A stretch of 64,000 bases of DNA, taken from NCBI RefSeq assembly GCF_947623445.1, contig NC_135246.1, forward strand, positions 2,172,501 through 2,236,500. The letters run 5' to 3'. The notes below the pieces were generated by a model. That model ran no database searches. It was not told where the DNA came from and saw only the letters and a list, made by a program, of their open reading frames with translations. The stretch is from Clavelina lepadiformis. Lineage: Eukaryota; Chordata; Ascidiacea; Aplousobranchia; Clavelinidae. The first letter of the stretch is position 1, and every line of letters begins with the position of its first letter. Position numbers and translations under genes: made by a program. Of the stretch, positions 55,997-64,000 are shown piece by piece.

Positions 55997-56706
55997 TCGT
56001 TTAGGACAAGCAATAATACCATTGCAATCCCATGTTATATAAGGCAAATTAGGCGTTTCCATTTTATAAAATACTACTCCAATAAAATATGTTTAAGCGT
56101 TGCATCGTTTACGACCTAAGATAAAAAAAACAGCCTATGCTCTTTGACATTATCTTATAAGCAAAATTTATTGAGCTCCAAACACGATTTTTCGAGTAAT
56201 TGCAATTAATGACAGATGATGCCTTGCGCTTTTTAAGGAAGCGTCAAATACCAAAAAATGCCGTAAAATCTTTGTTTCTTTTATTATACAGTGAATTTAC
56301 TAAACGAGTGATTACTCGAAAATCTTCCATGAGGCTCTCGGAAATTTTTCATGTCAATTTAGTATGCTTTGAACTACCATTCCATAAAATGTCATCAAAA
56401 AAAACACGATTCAAACTTTTTTTACAGAGGCGCAAAATAAACACTGAAATTTGTGGTCTAAAAAACCCAATTTTAGCTAATTTCATGCTAATTTTTAGCC
56501 TAAATCTGCACGCGACAAGTGCTAGGGTAATTCCCAGGCAAAAAAACAACACCAACAGTGCTGCCTTCTGATTGGTTTTTTAAAGCCCTACGTAGGAGTA
56601 CAACAAATTCATAAAGATCTTAGTTTTAGGGGTTTGACGCCTCCTTAATAAACCAAACAAAGAAATTAGGCCCTCACAAACGTGAAGTGAAGTTTTATTA
56701 AATTTC

Positions 56707-56778
56707 TGGAGATGCCAGGAATTGAACCCGGGGCCTCACACATGCGAAGCGTGCGCTCTACCACTGAGCTACATCCCC
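56707..56778 (-). tRNA. tRNA-Ala-CGC: tRNA-Ala(CGC), unit 28
   Basis: Array consensus. Confidence 0.95.
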
Positions 56779-56781
56779 AGC

Positions 56782-56863
56782 CGACGAGGATGGGACTCGA
56801 ACCCACGCGTGCAGAGCACAATGGATTAGCAGTCCATCGCCTTAACCACTCGGCCACCTCGTC
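56782..56863 (-). tRNA. tRNA-Ser-GCT: tRNA-Ser(GCT), unit 28
   Basis: Array consensus. Confidence 0.95.
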
Positions 56864-57367
56864 GATATGAAAACAATCTGGCCATAACGTTCAGGACATG
56901 TAATTTTTCAAAACACTACGTACATAGATTTGTCTACATATGAAGCAGAGATTCATCTGTAACAAGTCTGAGAGGATGCACGTAGAACGGAACACCTATC
57001 TGTTTGACTATGTCAATAATCTGTACTTCATTCTGTAGTGACATTGTGCTTGCCACCATCGTCACACTCAGGCAGTGGCGTTTGTAAATTTTTCTGGGTT
57101 CAAACTGCGGTCTTTGGAACAATCTTACTCAGGAACTAAAAAAGAACAAACACTAGACCATCCGATGATTTGAGTATTAGTAGGCTATATTTTTGTGATA
57201 TCAAAGAAGATGTACAGTGACGACACCGAAAAGCTATACGAATTTAACCAAACCTGGGTGTACTGTGCAGTGCTCTAATAGGTTTCATTCGTATATTCCT
57301 ATTATTATTTTGAGATGAAATATGAAGACTTTGAAAATACATGGAAGATGTGCGAACTTTGTTGCGA

Positions 57368-57383
57368 GGGGGTGTAGCTCAAA

Positions 57384-57418
<35 letters not shown>

Positions 57419-57440
57419 GGATCGATACCCGGCACCTCCA
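57368..57440 (+). tRNA. tRNA-Ala-AGC: tRNA-Ala(AGC), unit 28
   Basis: Array consensus. Confidence 0.95.
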
Positions 57441-57577
57441 AGAAACATTTTACTGATTTTCGTTTAAATCTAACTGAAAATGGATACAAAATCCCACTGA
57501 TTTTTGAAGAAGCGACTGGGTTTGAGTTTGTCGTGAGTGAATGAACATAGCACGCCGTTATAGAAACTGGGATTGGC

Positions 57578-57593
57578 GGTGGTGTAGCTCATA

Positions 57594-57628
<35 letters not shown>

Positions 57629-57650
57629 GGATCGATGCCCGGCACCTCCA
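57578..57650 (+). tRNA. tRNA-Ala-TGC: tRNA-Ala(TGC), unit 28, G3 to T
   Basis: U3-U70 mismatch as in units 9 and 24. Confidence 0.85.
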
Positions 57651-57720
57651 ATTTACATAAGTTGATTTTTGTCGATCAATGGATGGATTAGTTTGAAACT
57701 TTTTATCAAAAGATTGTATG

Positions 57721-57793
57721 TGCCTCGAGTGAGGATCGAACTCACGACCTTGAGATTATGAGACTCACGCGCTGCCTACTGCGCCATCGAGGC
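57721..57793 (-). tRNA. tRNA-Met-CAT: tRNA-Met(CAT), unit 28
   Basis: Array consensus. Confidence 0.95.
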
Positions 57794-58514
57794 TCGTTTA
57801 GGACAAGCAATAATACCATTGCAATCCCATGTTATATAAGGCAAATTAGGCGTTTCCATTTTATAAAATACTACTCCAATAAAATATGTTTAAGCGTTGC
57901 ATCGTTTACGACCTAAGATAAAAAAAACTGCATATGCTCTTTGACATTATCTTATAAGCAAAATTTATTGAGCTCCAAACACGATTTTTCGAGTAATTGC
58001 AATTAATGACAGATGATGCCTTGCGCTTTTTAAGGAAGCGTCAAATACCAAAAAATGCCGTAAAATCTTTGTTTCTTTTATTATACAGTGAATTTACTAA
58101 ACGAGTGATTACTAGAAAATCTTCCATGAGGCTCTCGGAAATTTTGCATGTCAATTTAGTATGCTTTGAACTACCATTCCATAAAATGTCATCAAAAAAA
58201 AACACGATTCAAACTTTTTTTACAGAGGCGCAAAATAAACAATGAAATTTTTGGTCTAAAAAACCCAATTTTAGCTAATTTTATGCTAATTTTTAGCCTA
58301 ATTCTGCACGCGACAAGTGCTAGGGTAATTCCCAGGCTAGAAACCAACACCAACAGTGCTGCCTTCTGATTGGTCTAAATAGGTTTTTTAAAGCCCTACG
58401 TAGGAGTACAACAAATTCATAAAGATCTTAGTTTAAGGGGTTTGACGCCTCCTTAATAAACCAAACAATAAAATTAGGCACTCACAAACGTGAAGTGAAG
58501 TTTTATTAAATTTC

Positions 58515-58586
58515 TGGAGATGCCAGGAATTGAACCCGGGGCCTCACACATGCGAAGCGTGCGCTTTACCACTGAGATACATCCCC
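58515..58586 (-). tRNA. tRNA-Ala-CGC: tRNA-Ala(CGC), unit 29, D-stem changes
   Basis: G10 to T and G22 to A break two of the four D-stem pairs. Function doubtful. Confidence 0.72.
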
Positions 58587-58589
58587 AGC

Positions 58590-58671
58590 CGACGAGGATG
58601 GGACTCGAACCCACGCGTGCAGAGCACAATGGATTAGCAGTCCATCGCCTTAACCACTCGGCCACCTCGTC
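58590..58671 (-). tRNA. tRNA-Ser-GCT: tRNA-Ser(GCT), unit 29
   Basis: Array consensus. Confidence 0.95.
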
Positions 58672-59175
58672 GATATGAAAACAATCTGGCCATAACGTTC
58701 AGCACATGTAATTTTTCAAAACACTACGTACATAGATTTGTCTACATATGAAGCAGAGATTCATCTGTAACAAGTCTGAGAGGATGCACGTAGAACGGAA
58801 TACCTATCTGTTTGACTATGTCAATAATCTGTACTTCATTCTGTAGTGACATTGTGCTTGCCACCATCGTCACACTCAGGCTGTGGCGTTTGTAAATTTT
58901 TCTGGGTTCAAACTGCGTTCGTTGGAACAAACTTACTCAGGAACTAAAAAAGAACAAACACTAGGCCATCCGATGATTTGAGTATTAGTAGACTATATTT
59001 TTGTGATATCAAAGAAGATGTACAGTGACGACACCGAAAAGCTACACGAATTTAACCAAACCTGGGTGTACTGTGCAGTGCTCTAATCGGTTTCATTCGT
59101 ATATTCCTATTATTATTTTGAGATGAAATATGAAGACTTTGAAAATACATGGAAGATGTGCGAACTTTGTTGCGA

Positions 59176-59191
59176 AGGGGTGTAGCTCAAA

Positions 59192-59226
<35 letters not shown>

Positions 59227-59248
59227 GGATCGATACCCGGCACCTCCA
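59176..59248 (+). tRNA. tRNA-Ala-AGC: tRNA-Ala(AGC), unit 29, G1 to A
   Basis: The first acceptor pair is A1-C72; otherwise consensus. Confidence 0.86.
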
Positions 59249-59385
59249 AGAAACATTTTACTGATTTTCGTTTAAATCTAACTGAAAATGGATACAAAAT
59301 CCCACTGATTTTTGAAGAAGCGACTGGGTTTGAGTTTGTCGTGAGTGAATGAACATAGCACGCCATTATAGAAACTGGGTATGGC

Positions 59386-59401
59386 GGGGGTGTAGCTCAT
59401 A

Positions 59402-59436
<35 letters not shown>

Positions 59437-59458
59437 GGATCGATGCCCGGCACCTCCA
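59386..59458 (+). tRNA. tRNA-Ala-TGC: tRNA-Ala(TGC), unit 29
   Basis: Array consensus. Confidence 0.95.
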
Positions 59459-59528
59459 ATTTACATAAGTTGATTTTTGTCGATCAATGGATGGATTAGT
59501 TTGAAACTTTTTATCAAAAGATTGTATG

Positions 59529-59601
59529 TGCCTCGAGTGAGGATCGAACTCACGCTCTTGAGATTATGAGACTCACGCGCTGCCTACTGCGCCATCGAGG
59601 C
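59529..59601 (-). tRNA. tRNA-Met-CAT: tRNA-Met(CAT), unit 29
   Basis: Two changes in the variable loop (AAGAGC for AAGGTC); stems intact. Confidence 0.88.
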
Positions 59602-60322
59602 TCGTTTAGAACCAGCAATAATACCATTGCAATCCCATGTTATATAAGGCAAATCAGGCGTTTCCATTTTATAAAATACTACTCCAATAAAATATGTTTA
59701 AGCTTTGCATCGTTTACGACCTAAGATAAAAAAAACTGCCTATGCTCTTTGACATTATCTTATAAGCAAAGTTTATTGAGCCCCAAACACGATTTTTCGA
59801 GTAATGGCAATTAATGACAGATGATGCCTTGCGCTTTTTAAGGAAGCGTCAAACACCAAAAAATGCCGTAAAATCTTTGTTTCTTTTATTATACAGTGAA
59901 TTTACTAAACGAGTGATTACTCGAAAATCTTCCATGAGGTTCTCGGAAATTTTGCATGTCAATTTAGTATGCTTTGAACTACCATTCCATAAAATGTCAT
60001 CAAAAAAAAACACGATTCAAACTTTTTTTACAGAGGCGCAAAATAAACACTGAATATTTTGGTCTAAAAAACCCAATTTTAGCTAATTTCATGCTAATTT
60101 TTAGCCTAATTCTGCGCGCGACAAGTGCTAGGGTAATTCCCAGGCTGGAAAACAACACCAACAGTGCTGCCTTCTGATTGGTCTAAATAGGTTTTTTAAA
60201 GCCCTACGTAGGAGTACAACAAATTCATAAAGATCTTAGTTTTAGGGGTTTGACGCCTCCTTAATAAACCAAACAAAGAAATTAGGCCCTCACAAACGTG
60301 AAGTGAAGTTTTATTAAATTTC

Positions 60323-60394
60323 TGGAGATGCCAGGAATTGAACCCGGGGCCTCACACATGCGAAGCGTGCGCTTTACCACTGAGCTACATCCCC
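60323..60394 (-). tRNA. tRNA-Ala-CGC: tRNA-Ala(CGC), unit 30, G22 to A
   Basis: One D-stem mismatch, shared with unit 29. Confidence 0.85.
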
Positions 60395-60397
60395 AGC

Positions 60398-60479
60398 CGA
60401 CGAGGATGGGACTCGAACCCACGCGTGCAGAGCACAATGGATTAGCAGTCCATCGCCTTAACCACTCGGCCACCTCGTC
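60398..60479 (-). tRNA. tRNA-Ser-GCT: tRNA-Ser(GCT), unit 30
   Basis: Array consensus. Confidence 0.95.
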
Positions 60480-60983
60480 GATATGAAAACAATCTGGCCA
60501 TAACGTTCAGCACATGTAATTTTTCAAAACACTACGTACATAGATTTGTCTACATATGAAGCAGAGATTCATCTGTAACAAGTCTGAGAGGATGCACGTA
60601 GAACGGAACACCTATCTGTTTGACTATGTCAATAATCTGTACTTCATTCTGTAGTGACATTGTGCTTGCCACCATCGTCACACTCAGGCTGTGGCGTTTG
60701 TAAATTTTTCTGGGTTCAAACTGCGTTCGTTGGAACAAACTTACTCAGGAACTAAAAAAGAACAAACACTAGGCCATCCGATGATTTGAGTATTAGTAGA
60801 CTATATTTTTGTGATATCAAAGAAGATGTACAGTGACGACACCGAAAAGCTACACGAATTTAACCAAACCTGGGTGTACTGTGCAGTGCTCTAATCGGTT
60901 TCATTCGTATATTCCTATTATTATTTTGAGATGAAATATGAAGACTTTGAAAATACATGGAAGATGTGCGAATTTTGTTGCGA

Positions 60984-60999
60984 GGGGGTGTAGCTCAAA

Positions 61000-61034
<35 letters not shown>

Positions 61035-61056
61035 GGATCGATACCCGGCACCTCCA
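60984..61056 (+). tRNA. tRNA-Ala-AGC: tRNA-Ala(AGC), unit 30
   Basis: Array consensus. Confidence 0.95.
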
Positions 61057-61193
61057 AGAAACATTTTACTGATTTTCGTTTAAATCTAACTGAAAATGGA
61101 TACAAAATCCCACTGATTTTTGAAGAAGCGACTGGGTTTGAGTTTGTCGTGAGTGAATGAACATAGCACGCCGTTATAGAAACTGGGATTGGC

Positions 61194-61209
61194 GGGGGTG
61201 TAGCTCATA

Positions 61210-61244
<35 letters not shown>

Positions 61245-61266
61245 GGATCGATGCCCGGCACCTCCA
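61194..61266 (+). tRNA. tRNA-Ala-TGC: tRNA-Ala(TGC), unit 30
   Basis: Array consensus. Confidence 0.95.
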
Positions 61267-61336
61267 ATTTACATAAGTTGATTTTTGTCGATCAATGGAT
61301 GGATTAGTTTGAAACTTTTTATCAAAAGATTGTATG

Positions 61337-61409
61337 TGCCTCGAGTGAGGATCGAACTCATGACCTTGAGATTATGAGACTCACGCGCTGCCTACTGCGC
61401 CATCGAGGC
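61337..61409 (-). tRNA. tRNA-Met-CAT: tRNA-Met(CAT), unit 30, G49 to A
   Basis: Unpairs the outer end of the T-stem. Confidence 0.88.
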
Positions 61410-62132
61410 TCGTTTAGGACAAGCAAAAATACCATTGCAATCCCATGTTATATAAGGCAAATCAGGCGTTTCCATTTTATAACATACTACTCCAATAAAA
61501 TATGTTTAAGCGTTGCATCGTTTACGACCTAAGATAAAAAAAACTGCCTATGCTCTTTGACATTATCTTATAAGCAAAATTTATTGAGCTCCAAACACGA
61601 TTTTTCGAGTAATTGCAATTAATGACAGATGATGCCTTGCGCTTTTTAAGGAAGCGTCAAACACCAAAAAATGCCGTAAAATCTTTGTTTCTTTTATTAT
61701 ACAGTGAATTTACTAAACGAGTGATTACTCGAAAATCTTCCATGAGGCTCTCGGAAATTTTGCATGTCAATTTAGTATGCTTTGAACTACCATTCCATAA
61801 AATGTCATCAAAAAAAACACGATTCAAACTTTTTTTACAAGGGCGCAAAATAAACACTGAAATTTTTGGTCTAAAAAACCCAATTTTAGCTAATTTCATG
61901 CTAATTTTTAGCCTAATTCTTCACGCGACAAGTGCTAGGGTAATTCCCAGGCTAGAAAACAACACCAACAGTGCTGCCTTCTGATTGGTCTAAATAGGTT
62001 TTTTAAAGCCCTACTACGTAGGAGTACAACAAATTCATAAAGATCTTAGTTTTAGGGGTTTGACGCCTCCTTAATAAACCAAACAAAGAAATTAGGCACT
62101 CACAAACGTGAAGTGAAGTTTTATTAAATTTC

Positions 62133-62204
62133 TGGAGATGCCAGGAATTGAACCCGGGGCCTCACACATGCGAAGCGTGCGCTCTACCACTGAGCTACAT
62201 CCCC
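62133..62204 (-). tRNA. tRNA-Ala-CGC: tRNA-Ala(CGC), unit 31
   Basis: Array consensus. Confidence 0.95.
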
Positions 62205-62207
62205 AGC

Positions 62208-62289
62208 CGACGAGGATGGGACTCGAACCCACGCGTGCAGAGCACAATGGATTAGCAGTCCATCGCCTTAACCACTCGGCCACCTCGTC
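62208..62289 (-). tRNA. tRNA-Ser-GCT: tRNA-Ser(GCT), unit 31
   Basis: Gene is consensus; the 5' flank carries several private changes. Confidence 0.95.
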
Positions 62290-62793
62290 GATCTGAAAAC
62301 AATCTGGCCATAACATTCAGGACATGTACCTTTTCAAAACACTACGTACATAGATTTGTCTACATATGAAGCAGAAATTCATCTGTAACAAGTCTGAGAG
62401 GATGCACGTAGAACGGAACACCTATCTGTTTGACTATGTCAATAATCTGTACTTCATTCTGTAGTGACATTGTGCTTGCCACCATCGTCACATTCGGACA
62501 GTGGCGTTTGTAAATTTTTCTGTTTTCAAACTGCGTTCTTTGGATCAATCTTACTCAGGAACTAAAAAAGAACAAACACTAGGCCATCCGATGATTTGAG
62601 TATTAGTAGGCTATATTTTTGTGATATCAAAGAAGATGTACAGTGACGACACCGAAAAGCTACACGAATTTAACCAAACCTGGGTGTACTGTGCAGTGCT
62701 CTACTCGGTTTCATTCGTATATTCCTATTATTATTTTGAGATGAAATATGAAGACTTTGAAAATACATGGAAGATGTGCGAACTTTGTTGCGA

Positions 62794-62809
62794 GGGGGTG
62801 TAGCTCAAA

Positions 62810-62844
<35 letters not shown>

Positions 62845-62866
62845 GGATCGATACCCGGCACCTCCA
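62794..62866 (+). tRNA. tRNA-Ala-AGC: tRNA-Ala(AGC), unit 31
   Basis: Array consensus. Confidence 0.95.
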
Positions 62867-63003
62867 AGAAACATTTTACTGATTTTCGTTTAAATCTAAC
62901 TGAAAATGGATACAAAATCCCACTGATTTTTGAAGAAGCGACTGGGTTTGAGTTTGTCGTGAGTGAATGAACATAGCACGACGTTATAGAAACTGAGATT
63001 GGC

Positions 63004-63019
63004 GGGGGTGTAGCTCATA

Positions 63020-63054
<35 letters not shown>

Positions 63055-63076
63055 GGATCGATACCCGGCACCTCCA
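63004..63076 (+). tRNA. tRNA-Ala-TGC: tRNA-Ala(TGC), unit 31
   Basis: A60 form, as in units 1 and 4-6. Confidence 0.95.
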
Positions 63077-63146
63077 ATTTACATAAGTTGATTTTTGTCG
63101 ATCAATGGATGGATTAGTTTGAAACTTTTTATCAAAAGATTGTATG

Positions 63147-63219
63147 TGCCTCGAGTGAGGATCGAACTCACGACCTTGAGATTATGAGACTCACGCGCTG
63201 CCTACTGCGCCATCGAGGC
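63147..63219 (-). tRNA. tRNA-Met-CAT: tRNA-Met(CAT), unit 31
   Basis: Array consensus. Confidence 0.95.
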
Positions 63220-63948
63220 TCGTTTAGGACAAGCAATAATACCATTGCAATCCCATGTTATATAAGGCAAATCAGGCGTTTCCATTTTATAAAATACTAC
63301 TCCAATAAAATATGTTTAAGCGTTGCATCGTTTACGACCTAAGATAAAAAAACTGCCTAGGTACTTTGACATTATCTTATAAGCAAAATTTATTTATCTC
63401 CAAACACGATTTTTCGAGTAATTGCAATTAATGACAGATGATGCCTTGCGCTTTTTAAGGAAGCGTCAAACACCAAAAAATGCCGTAAAATCTTTGTTTC
63501 TTTTATTATACAGTGAATTTACTAAACGAGTGATTACTCGAAAATCTTCCATGAGGCTCTCGGAAATTTTGCATGTCAATTTAGTATGCTTTGAACTACC
63601 ATTCCATAAAATGTCATCAAAAAAAACACGATTCAAACTTTTTTTACAGAGGCGCAAAATAAACACTGAAATTTTTGGTCTAAAAAACCCAATTTTAGCT
63701 AATTTCATGCTAATTTTTAGCCTAATTCTGCACGCGACAAGTGCTAGGGTAATTCCCAGGCTAGAAACCAACACCAACAGTGCTGCCTTCTGATTGGTCT
63801 AAATAGGTTTTTTAAAGCCCTACGTAGGAGTACAACAAATTCATAAAGATCTTAGTTTTAGGGGTTTGACGCCTCCTTAATAAACCAAACAAAGAAATTA
63901 GTCCCTCACAAACGTGAAGTGAAGTTTTATTAAATTTCTGGAGATGCC

Positions 63949-64000
63949 AGGAATTAAACCCGGGGCGTCACACATGCGAAGCGTGCGCTCTACCACTGAG
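63949..64000 (-). tRNA. tRNA-Ala-CGC: tRNA-Ala(CGC), unit 32, cut by the window edge
   Basis: Only the 3' 52 bases are inside the window. It carries C56 to T (as in units 2, 4 and 21) and a variable-loop change. Confidence 0.75.

Larger units (their letters stand above)
7257..64000. repeat. Tandem array of a ~1.8-kb five-tRNA unit (31 complete units plus a partial one)
   Basis: Unit starts, taken at TAATACCATTGC, are 7257, 9062, 10869, 12675, 14481, 16287, 18090, 19896, 21703, 23509, 25315, 27122, 28929, 30735, 32540, 34344, 36150, 37956, 39763, 41570, 43375, 45182, 46989, 48796, 50603, 52410, 54216, 56014, 57811, 59619, 61427 and 63237 (partial). Lengths run from 1797 to 1810 bp, and all units are head-to-tail in one orientation. 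Order within a unit: spacer A (~700 bp), Ala(CGC)-, 3 nt, Ser(GCT)-, spacer B (~504 bp), Ala(AGC)+, 137 bp, Ala(TGC)+, 70 bp, Met(CAT)-. Units differ by scattered substitutions and small indels shared in patterns, as expected from unequal crossing-over and conversion. The left edge is in the window; the right edge is not. Confidence 0.97.

Noticed and set aside
7257-64000. CRISPR-like, satellite or rDNA explanation for the periodicity
   Set aside because: The repeat is 1.8 kb with five tRNA genes per unit, far larger than a CRISPR repeat-spacer, and no rRNA, histone, 5S, U-snRNA or spliced-leader sequence is recognisable in the unit.
7257-64000. Array as tRNA-derived SINEs
   Set aside because: Units are strictly head-to-tail, share complete unit-length spacers, and lack poly-A tails and dispersed target duplications. 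The tRNA genes have intact acceptor stems on both sides.

Overview
The window looks like AT-rich animal nuclear DNA, probably from an invertebrate. The evidence is intron-containing exons with GT/AG splice sites, hAT-type transposons with 8-bp target duplications, and cytosolic eukaryotic tRNA genes. The tRNA-Ala(AGC/TGC) T-loop begins with A54, as I recall for insect tRNA-Ala. I cannot name the species.

Layout. Positions 1-7256 are single-copy flank. It holds a short tandem repeat with palindromic arms (62-255), a nested pair of non-autonomous hAT elements (1808-2787, with a clean inner copy at 2001-2570), a second hAT-like element (3749-4149), and an unexplained GC-richer patch (4150-4600). 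Two terminal exons of a HACD (PTPLA) 3-hydroxyacyl-CoA dehydratase gene lie on the minus strand (5261-5346 and 5518-5656). A 197-bp tandem duplication (5869-6263) and two weak exon/ORF candidates follow.

From 7257 to the right edge the window is one head-to-tail array of a ~1.8-kb unit: 31 complete units (1797-1810 bp) and the first ~764 bp of a 32nd. Each unit carries five tRNA genes in fixed order: tRNA-Ala(CGC) minus, tRNA-Ser(GCT) minus, tRNA-Ala(AGC) plus, tRNA-Ala(TGC) plus, tRNA-Met(CAT, elongator) minus. That is 155 complete tRNA loci plus one cut by the window edge: 93 Ala, 31 Ser and 31 Met. The three Ala anticodons together can read all four GCN codons.

The most interesting points are as follows. 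The Ser and Ala(CGC) genes are only 3 nt apart with no terminator between them, and no T4 run follows for at least ~100 nt, so they look like a dicistronic Pol III gene. Ala(AGC) and Ala(TGC) are near-identical paralogues that differ at the anticodon, while their flanks differ. Several units carry changes that should damage one tRNA, including loss of the G3:U70 alanine identity pair and a recurrent 2-nt anticodon-stem deletion. The order of these marker variants shows that blocks of several units were duplicated and recombined inside the array. The many short ORFs in the array are spacers or read-through of tRNA genes, and I do not call them as proteins.
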